DNA of 10,126 nucleotides from Sva-07 sp031430875 (GTDB lineage: Bacteria; Actinomycetota; Acidimicrobiia; Acidimicrobiales; Ilumatobacteraceae): the NCBI GenBank assembly GCA_031430875.1, contig JANPCI010000259.1, forward strand, positions 1 to 10,126, given 5' to 3'. Under the pieces are notes generated by a model. It did not search any database and was not told the DNA's origin. It saw nothing but the letters and a program-made list of their open reading frames with translations. The translations under genes and the position numbers were made by a program. Below are positions 1 to 5,870 of the stretch, one piece after another. How positions within the stretch are numbered: position 1 is the stretch's first letter; every line of letters starts with the position of its first letter.

Positions 1-1
1 T

Positions 2-730
2 GCCGACCATGCGCTCGACGAGTTCGTCATCGGTCAGACCAGCGGGGTCCTCACCCCTCACAACGAGTTGGCCGCCTCGCAGCACGGTCACCCGATCGGC
101 GACCGCACGCGTTTCACGGAGCTTGTGCGTGATCATCACGACGGCGAGACCGTCGAGCCGAAGCCTGTCGATGATGCCCAGGAGGGCATCGACCTCCTGT
201 GGTGCGAGCGCACTCGTGGGTTCATCGAGGATCACGATCCGCGACTCGGCGATGAGGACTCGAACGAGCTCGACGATTTGGCGTTGCGACAACGTGAGGT
301 TCCGCACCAGCGCATCAGGGTCGACGTGGAGACCGAGACGATCGGCCGCCTCGATGACTCGTGCCCGCGCGGCGGCGGGTCGCATCCGCCCCGATCCAGT
401 GGACAACTCGATGTTCTCGAGCACGGTGAACGCCGGGACCAGACGTAGATCTTGGAAGACCATGCCGATTCCGTGTCGGCGGGCGTCGATCGGCGAGTTG
501 ATCTCTGCGAGTGCCCCGTCGATGCGGATCTCCCCTTCGTCGGGATGGTTGATCCCGTAGAGCACCTTCATCAAGGTGCTCTTGCCGGCACCGTTCTCAC
601 CGAGCAACGCATGCACCTCCCCGGCCCGCAGATCCAGGTCAACGTGGTCGTTGGCGACGAGCGACCCGAACCGCTGCGTGATTCCTCGTGCGCTCAGCAA
701 CGTGTTGGAAACGTCGGTCTGGTCATTCAT
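2..730 (-). CDS. Sugar/nucleoside-type ABC transporter ATP-binding protein, N-terminal half (partial, runs off left edge)
   Basis: The 243 visible codons form one complete ABC domain. Walker A is GENGAGKST (residues 44-52), the Q-loop glutamine is in VFQD (about 93), Walker B plus catalytic Glu is IVILDEPTSA (165-174), and the H-loop is MITH (199-202). The signature is divergent, LTLSQRQ at 145-151 instead of LSGGQ, which is common in the two-domain ATPases of carbohydrate (CUT2) and BMP/nucleoside importers. The stretch around LYGINHPDEGEI and GIGMVFQD also resembles that group. Such proteins are about 500 residues with two ABC domains, so the second domain should lie beyond base 1. The protein would energise import of a small sugar, nucleoside or similar solute at the inner face of the membrane; the substrate cannot be told from this half. 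The ATG at 730 overlaps the stop of the upstream regulator gene by 8 nt. Confidence 0.93.
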   Translation of the reverse strand, partial: MNDQTDVSNTLLSARGITQRFGSLVANDHVDLDLRAGEVHALLGENGAGKSTLMKVLYGINHPDEGEIRIDGALAEINSPIDARRHGIGMVFQDLRLVPAFTVLENIELSTGSGRMRPAAARARVIEAADRLGLHVDPDALVRNLTLSQRQIVELVRVLIAESRIVILDEPTSALAPQEVDALLGIIDRLRLDGLAVVMITHKLRETRAVADRVTVLRGGQLVVRGEDPAGLTDDELVERMVG

Positions 731-1505
731 TGATCCGGCTCCTGGTTCGACCCGACAGCATCCGCACCATCGAGTTCCACGCTCGTTCTGATGCCACCCG
801 TGCCGACTCGTCGATGTGGGCTTCCAGACGTGCGACGGTCTGTTCAACGGTGCCGTCGAGCAGACCGTCGATGATTCCCACGTGCTCCTCGACGGTTGCG
901 ATGATTCGTTCCTCGGTCAGGAAGTCGTGGATGCGCACGATGCGGATGCGTTCGTTGACCGTGGCCAACACCTCGGCCAGTGCGCCATTACCGCTCGCCA
1001 GCGCGAGCCGGATGTGGAAGTCCTCGTCGACCAGCACGAAGTCAGGGTCGGCGTGCTCGGCGGCGTTGGGTTCCAGGGCCATCCAGTCAGATCGGAGTTC
1101 GAGCAGGGCTGAGCGATCGTGCGACCTCGCATCCTGGTCAACGCCGACACGACGACGCACCGCAGTCAACTCCAGCGATTTGCGAACCTCATACAGCTGC
1201 GCAATCCGATCCATGTCGGGGAAGGTCGGTTCAAATCCGCCATCGACGTGCCGTTGCACGTGGCCCTCGGCGTGAAGTCGCACGAGCGCATTGCGAACCG
1301 GCGTCCTTGACACCTGCAACATGCCGGCAAGCCGTTCCTCGGCCAACCGCTGGCCGAATGCGAACTCCCCGAGGAGCAAGCTGCGCTTGATCGCTCGATG
1401 GGTCGCCTCGCCACGCGACTGTTCCGATGAGCGCACCGCGTCCGGATACCTCCCTGGATCTGTATCCAGGGCGGTATCCGGTTCGGTACCCGCCGATGTA
1501 TCCAT
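723..1505 (-). CDS. GntR-family transcriptional regulator, FCD subfamily
   Basis: The ORF encodes 260 residues. An N-terminal winged helix-turn-helix lies at about 31-90, with the GntR pattern LAEERLAGMLQVSRTPVRNAL at its core. A C-terminal all-helical FCD effector domain spans about 100-240. The usual FCD metal ligands are visible: D160 and H164 in DEDFH, H208 in EEH, and H230 in EAH. Such proteins are normally dimeric DNA-binding repressors or activators that respond to a small carboxylate or sugar acid. It lies between a PhyH dioxygenase gene and a coupled ABC ATPase gene, so local control of that cluster is the simplest job. Start choice is open: the ATG at 1505 has no clear ribosome site, while a GTG at 1436 (residue 24) has GGGAGGT 11 nt upstream and would give 237 residues, still covering the whole HTH. 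The extra 23 residues are Asp/Pro/Thr-rich and overlap a long inverted repeat. Confidence 0.93.
   Translation of the reverse strand: MDTSAGTEPDTALDTDPGRYPDAVRSSEQSRGEATHRAIKRSLLLGEFAFGQRLAEERLAGMLQVSRTPVRNALVRLHAEGHVQRHVDGGFEPTFPDMDRIAQLYEVRKSLELTAVRRRVGVDQDARSHDRSALLELRSDWMALEPNAAEHADPDFVLVDEDFHIRLALASGNGALAEVLATVNERIRIVRIHDFLTEERIIATVEEHVGIIDGLLDGTVEQTVARLEAHIDESARVASERAWNSMVRMLSGRTRSRINE
1442..1481 (-). promoter_or_regulatory. Nested 40-nt inverted repeat overlapping the regulator 5' end; contains a Shine-Dalgarno sequence
   Basis: On the plus strand the outer arms are CCGGATACC (1442-1450) and GGTATCCGG (1473-1481). The inner arms are CCCTGGAT (1452-1459) and ATCCAGGG (1464-1471), with loop CTGT. 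Seventeen of 18 positions pair; the sole mismatch is 1451/1472. In minus-strand mRNA the mismatched A completes GGGAGGT, a strong ribosome site upstream of the GTG at 1436. The site is therefore inside the 3' arm of a stable hairpin. It could be a twin operator for the dimeric regulator, an RNA element hiding the ribosome site, or both. The inverted repeat is seen directly; the role is inferred. Confidence 0.6.
1448..1454 (-). promoter_or_regulatory. Candidate ribosome binding site for an alternative regulator start
   Basis: The minus strand reads GGGAGGT, 11 nt before the GTG at 1436. It is the best Shine-Dalgarno match near the 5' end of the GntR gene; none is evident before the ATG at 1505. 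The spacing is somewhat long. The site lies within the 3' arm of the 1442-1481 hairpin. Confidence 0.4.
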
Positions 1506-1583
1506 GGACGGGCAACGTAGGAGAGCGAGATTGCCGTGCGATATCGCCCTTGTGAACGGAGCGAGAACGAATGAGCCGCGTCG

Positions 1584-1607
1584 ACGGCGTGCTGATCAGC
1601 CGTCGTA
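1584..1607. repeat. Inverted repeat at the dioxygenase stop codon
   Basis: Arms CGACGGC (1584-1590) and GCCGTCG (1601-1607) flank a 10-nt loop, and the self-complementary GCTGATCAGC lies inside. The repeat straddles the stop codon of the PhyH gene and opens the 90-bp gap before the regulator gene. No T-rich run follows on the minus strand, so it is a weak candidate for an intrinsic terminator. Partial termination or mRNA processing between the two genes is possible. Confidence 0.35.
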
Positions 1608-2414
1608 GAAGTGCGGCTCGTGGAGTCCGACGAGGTCGCGTTCTCGCCGCGTGACCGCCCGCGCCATTGCATCAGGTGACAGTTGATTCACTGCGTCGGT
1701 CGTGCGGATCCGCTGCGCGATGTCGCGCCGGCCGTAGTGGACCTGCAGGAACAGGCGCCCGCTTCCGCCGTTGGCCGGTGTGCCGCGATGCCAGACATCC
1801 GACACGAACAACGCGACATCCCCGGCCTCGCCCTCCAGCAGCATGGGTGGGCGACCGTCGTAGGTGAGGTCGGGATCCTCGATCTGCGACAGCGGTGCGA
1901 GCCGGCCGGATCGGTGACTGCCCGGCACCACGGCGGTCGGTCCGTCGGCCACCGCGCAGTCCTTCAACAGCAGATGGGCGCCGATCGCGAACACGGGATA
2001 GGGAATCCGGTCGTCCCACTCGACGCCCTTCGGGCGCGGGACGTGCGGGCCCGCATCGCAGTGCCACGGACCGCCACCGAACTCGGGCGGGTTGCGCCAC
2101 GCGGTGTTTGCGATCACATGGCAGTCGTCGCCGAGCAGCGGCTCGATGACCGAGAGAATCTCGGGGGTTGCGACCGCTGCCTGTGATCGTGGCCCATGGT
2201 TGAGCATCTCGTAGCGGAACTCGTCGCGGTCGGAGCGACCCCGTTCGGCATCACGAGTCGCGAAGGCCTCCTCGATCTCGTCGATGAGCCCGGTGATCTC
2301 ATCCGGCGTGAGCACGCCGCGCAGCACGGCGTAGCCGTCGCGTTCGAGTTGTGCGCTCACGTCGGGGACGTCACCGGTCAGGACGGCGAGGTTCTTGCCC
2401 ACTCGCTTGATCAT
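1596..2414 (-). CDS. Phytanoyl-CoA dioxygenase (PhyH) family protein, Fe(II)/2-oxoglutarate-dependent oxygenase
   Basis: From the ATG at 2414 the protein has 272 residues, a usual length for bacterial PhyH proteins. The facial triad is visible: WHCDAG supplies H118 and D120, and WHRGTPANGG supplies H209. R220, 11 residues later, is the likely 2-oxoglutarate carboxylate anchor. The stretch DGPTAVVPGSHRSGR is the characteristic PhyH strand-loop before the distal histidine. It should hydroxylate or otherwise oxidise a small organic substrate in the cytoplasm using O2 and 2-oxoglutarate; the substrate is not predictable. The frame stays open to 2552, but the added residues lack family similarity and would run into the divergent MFS gene. 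A GTG at 2444 (VTERLWDDPSM) is another possible start. No strong ribosome site precedes either. It heads a minus-strand set with the GntR regulator and ABC ATPase genes, which suggests that the imported compound or its product is the substrate. Confidence 0.9.
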   Translation of the reverse strand: MIKRVGKNLAVLTGDVPDVSAQLERDGYAVLRGVLTPDEITGLIDEIEEAFATRDAERGRSDRDEFRYEMLNHGPRSQAAVATPEILSVIEPLLGDDCHVIANTAWRNPPEFGGGPWHCDAGPHVPRPKGVEWDDRIPYPVFAIGAHLLLKDCAVADGPTAVVPGSHRSGRLAPLSQIEDPDLTYDGRPPMLLEGEAGDVALFVSDVWHRGTPANGGSGRLFLQVHYGRRDIAQRIRTTDAVNQLSPDAMARAVTRRERDLVGLHEPHFYDG

Positions 2415-2503
2415 GGAGGGATCATCCCACAATCGTTCAGTCACCTCGACAACCGGTCGCACTGAAAGGATGGCGACGTGGGCAATGACAGCAGAGCGCT
2501 CAA

Positions 2504-4141
2504 TTGAACGAAACGAGTGGCCTCGCGAACATCGTGCGCGTCGGGCGGGCACGCGAGCTCCGACGAATCCTGCTCGCCTACACGGGATTCTCCATCAGCG
2601 AGTACGCCACCTGGCTGGCCGTGCTGTTCTACGCGCTGCAGCGGGGTGGGCCGCAAGAGGTCGGTCTCGTCGCATTCCTGCAGCTCGTCCCCGCTGTGCT
2701 CGTCACACCGTTCGCTGCCTACGCCGGCGATCGGTTCCGCCCCCAACGGGCGCTCGCGGGTGGGTACGCCGTGCAGTCGGCGGCGATGGTCGTCGTGGCC
2801 GTTGCGATGCTGTCGGGCAACTGGCTCCTCGCGTACACGGCCAGCGCGGCGGCCGCCACGGCGATCTCCTTCACCCGCCCGGTGATGGGCTGTCTGCTCC
2901 CCACCCTGACCCACACACCCAACGACCTGATCGCCGCCAATGTCGTCGCCGGCATGATCCAACAGGCAGGCGTGTTCCTCGGCCCCCTCCTCGCCGGTGC
3001 CGTGATGGTCGCCGGATCACCCACCGGCGTGTTCGCGACCTGCGCCGTGATCACCGGACTCGCATGCGTCACCGTGCTGGCAACCCCGGTGATCGACGAC
3101 GAACCGGAGGAGGTTCCCGACCTCGGCGATCTCACCGAGCGCATGTTCGCGGGGTTCGCCACGCTGAGGAAGGAGTCTCGCGTTCGTGTGCTGGTCGGGA
3201 TGATCGCCGTGGCGGGTCTCGTGAACGGCATCGCCGACGTGCTGTTCGTGACGTTCACCGACGAGCGACTCGACGGAGGCGGTGGCCAGGCCGGACTCCT
3301 TGCGGCCGCCTACGGACTCGGCGGAATGCTCGGCGCCGTCGCAGTTGCCCGCTTCGTGCGCGCCACCCGGATCAGCCGGGCGTTCCTGATGAGCGCTGTC
3401 GTTGCGGCGGGCGCACTCATGTTGATGGCAACAACGACCGAGTTGGGCATGGCCCTCCTGCTGTTCGCCGCGCTGGGTTCCGGCGAGACGTTCATGCTCC
3501 TTGCCGCGTCCGTGACGATCCAACGCCAGGCCCCCGCAGATGTGCTGGCCCGCGTGTTCGGCATCGTCGAAGGCGCCCGAATGGCGGCCATCGCAGCCGG
3601 CTCACTCCTGGTGACGGTCATGGTCACCCGGTTCACGGTGAGCGAGTCGTTCGTCGCGCTCGGCGTGGTCGTGTTCGGTCTGGTGACGGTCGGGGTCTGG
3701 CGTCTGCGGACGTCGGGTGCCGGACCTCCCTTGGTCGATGACGAGATCATCGAGCGGCTCGTGGCCGATCCGGTGTTCGCAGAGCTGCCGGCACCCTCGA
3801 TGGAACGGCTGGGTCGCACGGTCGAACGCCGCCACGCGCCGGCGGAGACGGCCGTCGTCGTACAAGGCGACGCCGGTGATCATTACTACGTGATCGTCGA
3901 CGGCGAGTTCGCCGTGACGAAGGATGGTGAGATGGTCAACCGGCTCGGCCCGGGCCAGTCGTTCGGCGAGATCGCCTTGCTCCGCGATGTCCTACGAGTC
4001 ACGACGGTCACGGCAGTGACCGACGCCGAGTTGTTGGTGGTCGATCGCGTCGATTTCCTCGAAACGGTGACCGGTCACCCCCGCAGCCTCACGACCGCAC
4101 TCGAGATCGCGGTCCGCCACGTCGGCCCCGCCGACGGATGA
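2504..4141 (+). CDS. MFS transporter fused to a C-terminal cyclic nucleotide-binding domain (copy 1)
   Basis: The protein has 545 residues. Residues about 20-400 form a hydrophobic major-facilitator region with the loop 2-3 signature AGDRFRPQR (about 74-82) and many membrane segments. It resembles EntS/TetA-like 12-helix exporters in general layout. A linker at about 400-425 leads to a Crp-like cNMP-binding domain (about 425-535). Its beta-roll includes VVQGDAGDHYYVIVDGEF, and its phosphate-binding cassette is FGEIALLRDVLRVTTV (487-502), with E489 and R498 retained. The usual Pro and Ala of PRA are Leu and Val here. The domain should sit in the cytosol and gate or tune transport with a cyclic nucleotide; cargo and direction are unknown. 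The start is TTG at 2504, chosen because its N-terminus aligns with the GTG start of the downstream paralogue; no strong ribosome site is seen. It is divergent from the PhyH gene and followed after 94 bp by its tandem copy. Confidence 0.9.
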   Translation: MNETSGLANIVRVGRARELRRILLAYTGFSISEYATWLAVLFYALQRGGPQEVGLVAFLQLVPAVLVTPFAAYAGDRFRPQRALAGGYAVQSAAMVVVAVAMLSGNWLLAYTASAAAATAISFTRPVMGCLLPTLTHTPNDLIAANVVAGMIQQAGVFLGPLLAGAVMVAGSPTGVFATCAVITGLACVTVLATPVIDDEPEEVPDLGDLTERMFAGFATLRKESRVRVLVGMIAVAGLVNGIADVLFVTFTDERLDGGGGQAGLLAAAYGLGGMLGAVAVARFVRATRISRAFLMSAVVAAGALMLMATTTELGMALLLFAALGSGETFMLLAASVTIQRQAPADVLARVFGIVEGARMAAIAAGSLLVTVMVTRFTVSESFVALGVVVFGLVTVGVWRLRTSGAGPPLVDDEIIERLVADPVFAELPAPSMERLGRTVERRHAPAETAVVVQGDAGDHYYVIVDGEFAVTKDGEMVNRLGPGQSFGEIALLRDVLRVTTVTAVTDAELLVVDRVDFLETVTGHPRSLTTALEIAVRHVGPADG

Positions 4142-4185
4142 ACCCTCGTCGGTGCGTCCGACACTGCCGCAGTTCCCCTGACGAC

Positions 4186-4219
4186 CGACCGCCATGGGAT
4201 GATGACGCCGTGGCGGTCG
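4186..4219. repeat. Inverted repeat upstream of MFS copy 2
   Basis: Perfect 9-bp arms CGACCGCCA (4186-4194) and TGGCGGTCG (4211-4219) enclose a 16-nt loop in the 94-bp gap between the two MFS genes, ending 16 nt before the GTG start of the second. There is no T-run, so it is not a typical terminator. It could be an operator, or a hairpin that sets the relative expression of the two copies. Confidence 0.35.
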
Positions 4220-4235
4220 ACGGGCAGCAGAACGC

Positions 4236-5867
4236 GTGAGCGAACGCGGAGGTCTCGCGATCATCCTGCGCGTGGGCCGAACCCGTGAACTCCGCCGGGT
4301 CCTGCTCGCATACACCGGGTTTTCAATCAGCGAGCACGCCACCTGGCTGGCAGTGCTGTTCTATGCGCTCGAACGCGGGGGCCCCCAGGAGGTCGGCCTC
4401 GTTGCGTTCCTCCAGCTCATCCCGACCGTGATAGTCACGCCGTTCGCCGCGTACGCCGGTGATCGGTTCCGCCCACAGCGGGCACTGGCAGGCGGCTACG
4501 CGGTGCAGTGCGCCGCGATGATCGTGGTCGCCGTCGCCATGCTGTCGGGGAACTGGTTGCTCGTCTACACCGCGAGCGCCGTTGCGTGCGCAGCAATCTC
4601 GTTCACCCGCCCGGTGATGGGCAGCTTGCTGCCGACCCTCACCCACACACCGGCCGATCTGATCGCCACCAACGTCGCCGCCGGGATGATCCAGCAGTCG
4701 GGCAGATTCCTCGGCCCACTCCTCGCGGGCGTCGTGATGGCGATCGCTTCACCGGCATCGGTCTTCGCGACGTGTGCGGTCCTCACGGGATTCGCGTGCC
4801 TCGCGGTGCTCACCACGCCGGTGCACGAGGACGCACCCATCGCTGATCTCGATCTGGGCGCCCTCAACGAACGCCTCTTCGCGGGGTTCGCCTGCTTGGG
4901 GCGAGAGTTCCGGGTCCGTGTGCTCGTCGGGATCATCGCGGTGGCCGGCCTCGTGAACGGGATCTCGGACGTGCTGTTCGTCACGTTCACCGACGAGCGC
5001 CTCGACGGAGGCGGCGGTCAGGCCGGCCTCCTCGCCACCGCGTACGGCATCGGCGGCTTACTCGGCACGCTCGGGGTGGCCCGATTCGTGCGGAGCGCAC
5101 GTGTCGGGAGCGCGTTCCTGATGAGCTCCGCCCTGGCCAGCGGCGCACTCGTTGCAATGGCGGCAACCAACGGGCTCGGGATGGCCCTCGTACTGTTCGC
5201 TGTCCTCGGCATCGGCGAGACATTCCTCGCGCTCGCTGCATCGGTGACGATCCAGCGTCAGTCCCCGACAGAGGTGCTGGCGCGGGTCTTCGGCATCGTC
5301 GAGGGAGCACACATCGCGGCCGTGGCCGTCGGTGGGCTGATGGTGACGATCATGGTCACCAGGTTCACGGTGAGCGCGTCGTTCGTCGTGCTCGGTTGTG
5401 TGGTGTTCGCGCTCGGCGCATTCATGGTCGTGAGGTTGAGAAGCGCAGGTGATGGTCCTGCGGCGGTGGACTCCGACATCATCAGCCGTCTCGCGGCGGA
5501 TCCGGTGTTCGCCGAGTTACCGGCACCGACGATGGAACGCCTCGGCCGCACCGTCCAACGAGCGAGCACGCTCGCCGAGACCGCAGTCGTCGTCCAGGGC
5601 GACGAGGGCGACCACTACTACGTGATCGTCGACGGCGAGTTCAGCGTGGCGAAGGACAGCGAGGTCGTCAACCGGCTCGGCCCGGGCCAGTCGTTCGGCG
5701 AGATCGCCCTGCTCCGCGACGTCCCTCGAGCCTCGACCGTCACCGCCCTGACCGACGCCGAACTGCTGGTCATCGACCGCGGCGATTTCCTCGCAGCGGT
5801 CACCGGCCACCCCCGCAGTTTCACCACCGCCCACAGCATCGCCACGGGCCACGTCGGCGACGATTGA
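4236..5867 (+). CDS. MFS transporter fused to a C-terminal cyclic nucleotide-binding domain (copy 2)
   Basis: This 543-residue tandem paralogue is collinear with the preceding gene, apparently without internal indels, and about three quarters identical by eye. The shared parts include AGDRFRPQRALAGGYAVQ and the block around VTFTDERLDGGGGQAGLL. The cNMP domain carries FGEIALLRDVPRASTV (487-502), which fits the canonical phosphate-binding cassette with E489 and R498, so this copy looks fully able to bind cAMP or cGMP. Differences cluster in the loop near residues 195-225, in the later membrane helices (about 280-400) and in the linker. Many DNA differences are at third codon positions, so both copies look maintained by selection. 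The GTG start is supported by alignment with copy 1 (RVGRTRELRR against RVGRARELRR); the ribosome site is weak. It ends 3 bp from the stop of the convergent homospermidine synthase gene. Confidence 0.9.
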   Translation: MSERGGLAIILRVGRTRELRRVLLAYTGFSISEHATWLAVLFYALERGGPQEVGLVAFLQLIPTVIVTPFAAYAGDRFRPQRALAGGYAVQCAAMIVVAVAMLSGNWLLVYTASAVACAAISFTRPVMGSLLPTLTHTPADLIATNVAAGMIQQSGRFLGPLLAGVVMAIASPASVFATCAVLTGFACLAVLTTPVHEDAPIADLDLGALNERLFAGFACLGREFRVRVLVGIIAVAGLVNGISDVLFVTFTDERLDGGGGQAGLLATAYGIGGLLGTLGVARFVRSARVGSAFLMSSALASGALVAMAATNGLGMALVLFAVLGIGETFLALAASVTIQRQSPTEVLARVFGIVEGAHIAAVAVGGLMVTIMVTRFTVSASFVVLGCVVFALGAFMVVRLRSAGDGPAAVDSDIISRLAADPVFAELPAPTMERLGRTVQRASTLAETAVVVQGDEGDHYYVIVDGEFSVAKDSEVVNRLGPGQSFGEIALLRDVPRASTVTALTDAELLVIDRGDFLAAVTGHPRSFTTAHSIATGHVGDD

Positions 5868-5870
5868 CCG

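Noticed and set aside
559..582. Perfect 10-bp inverted repeat, AGAGCACCTT and AAGGTGCTCT with a 4-nt loop
   Set aside because: It encodes the KSTLMKVL stretch of Walker A. Favoured codons for that conserved motif produce this repeat in many GC-rich ABC ATPase genes, so protein coding explains it.
2418..2428. Short palindrome GGGATCATCCC just upstream of the PhyH ATG
   Set aside because: Arms are only 5 bp, which is expected often by chance in this composition; no second copy is seen near the divergent promoter.
2415..2552. N-terminal extension of the PhyH protein by 46 residues
   Set aside because: The extension has no PhyH similarity, no targeting signal, and would overlap the 5' end of the divergent MFS gene. 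A shorter start at 2414 or 2444 is more likely.
2395..3741. 448-residue open frame on the plus strand overlapping MFS copy 1
   Set aside because: The product is extremely Arg-rich with no family features. It is a shadow of the MFS frame in high-GC DNA.
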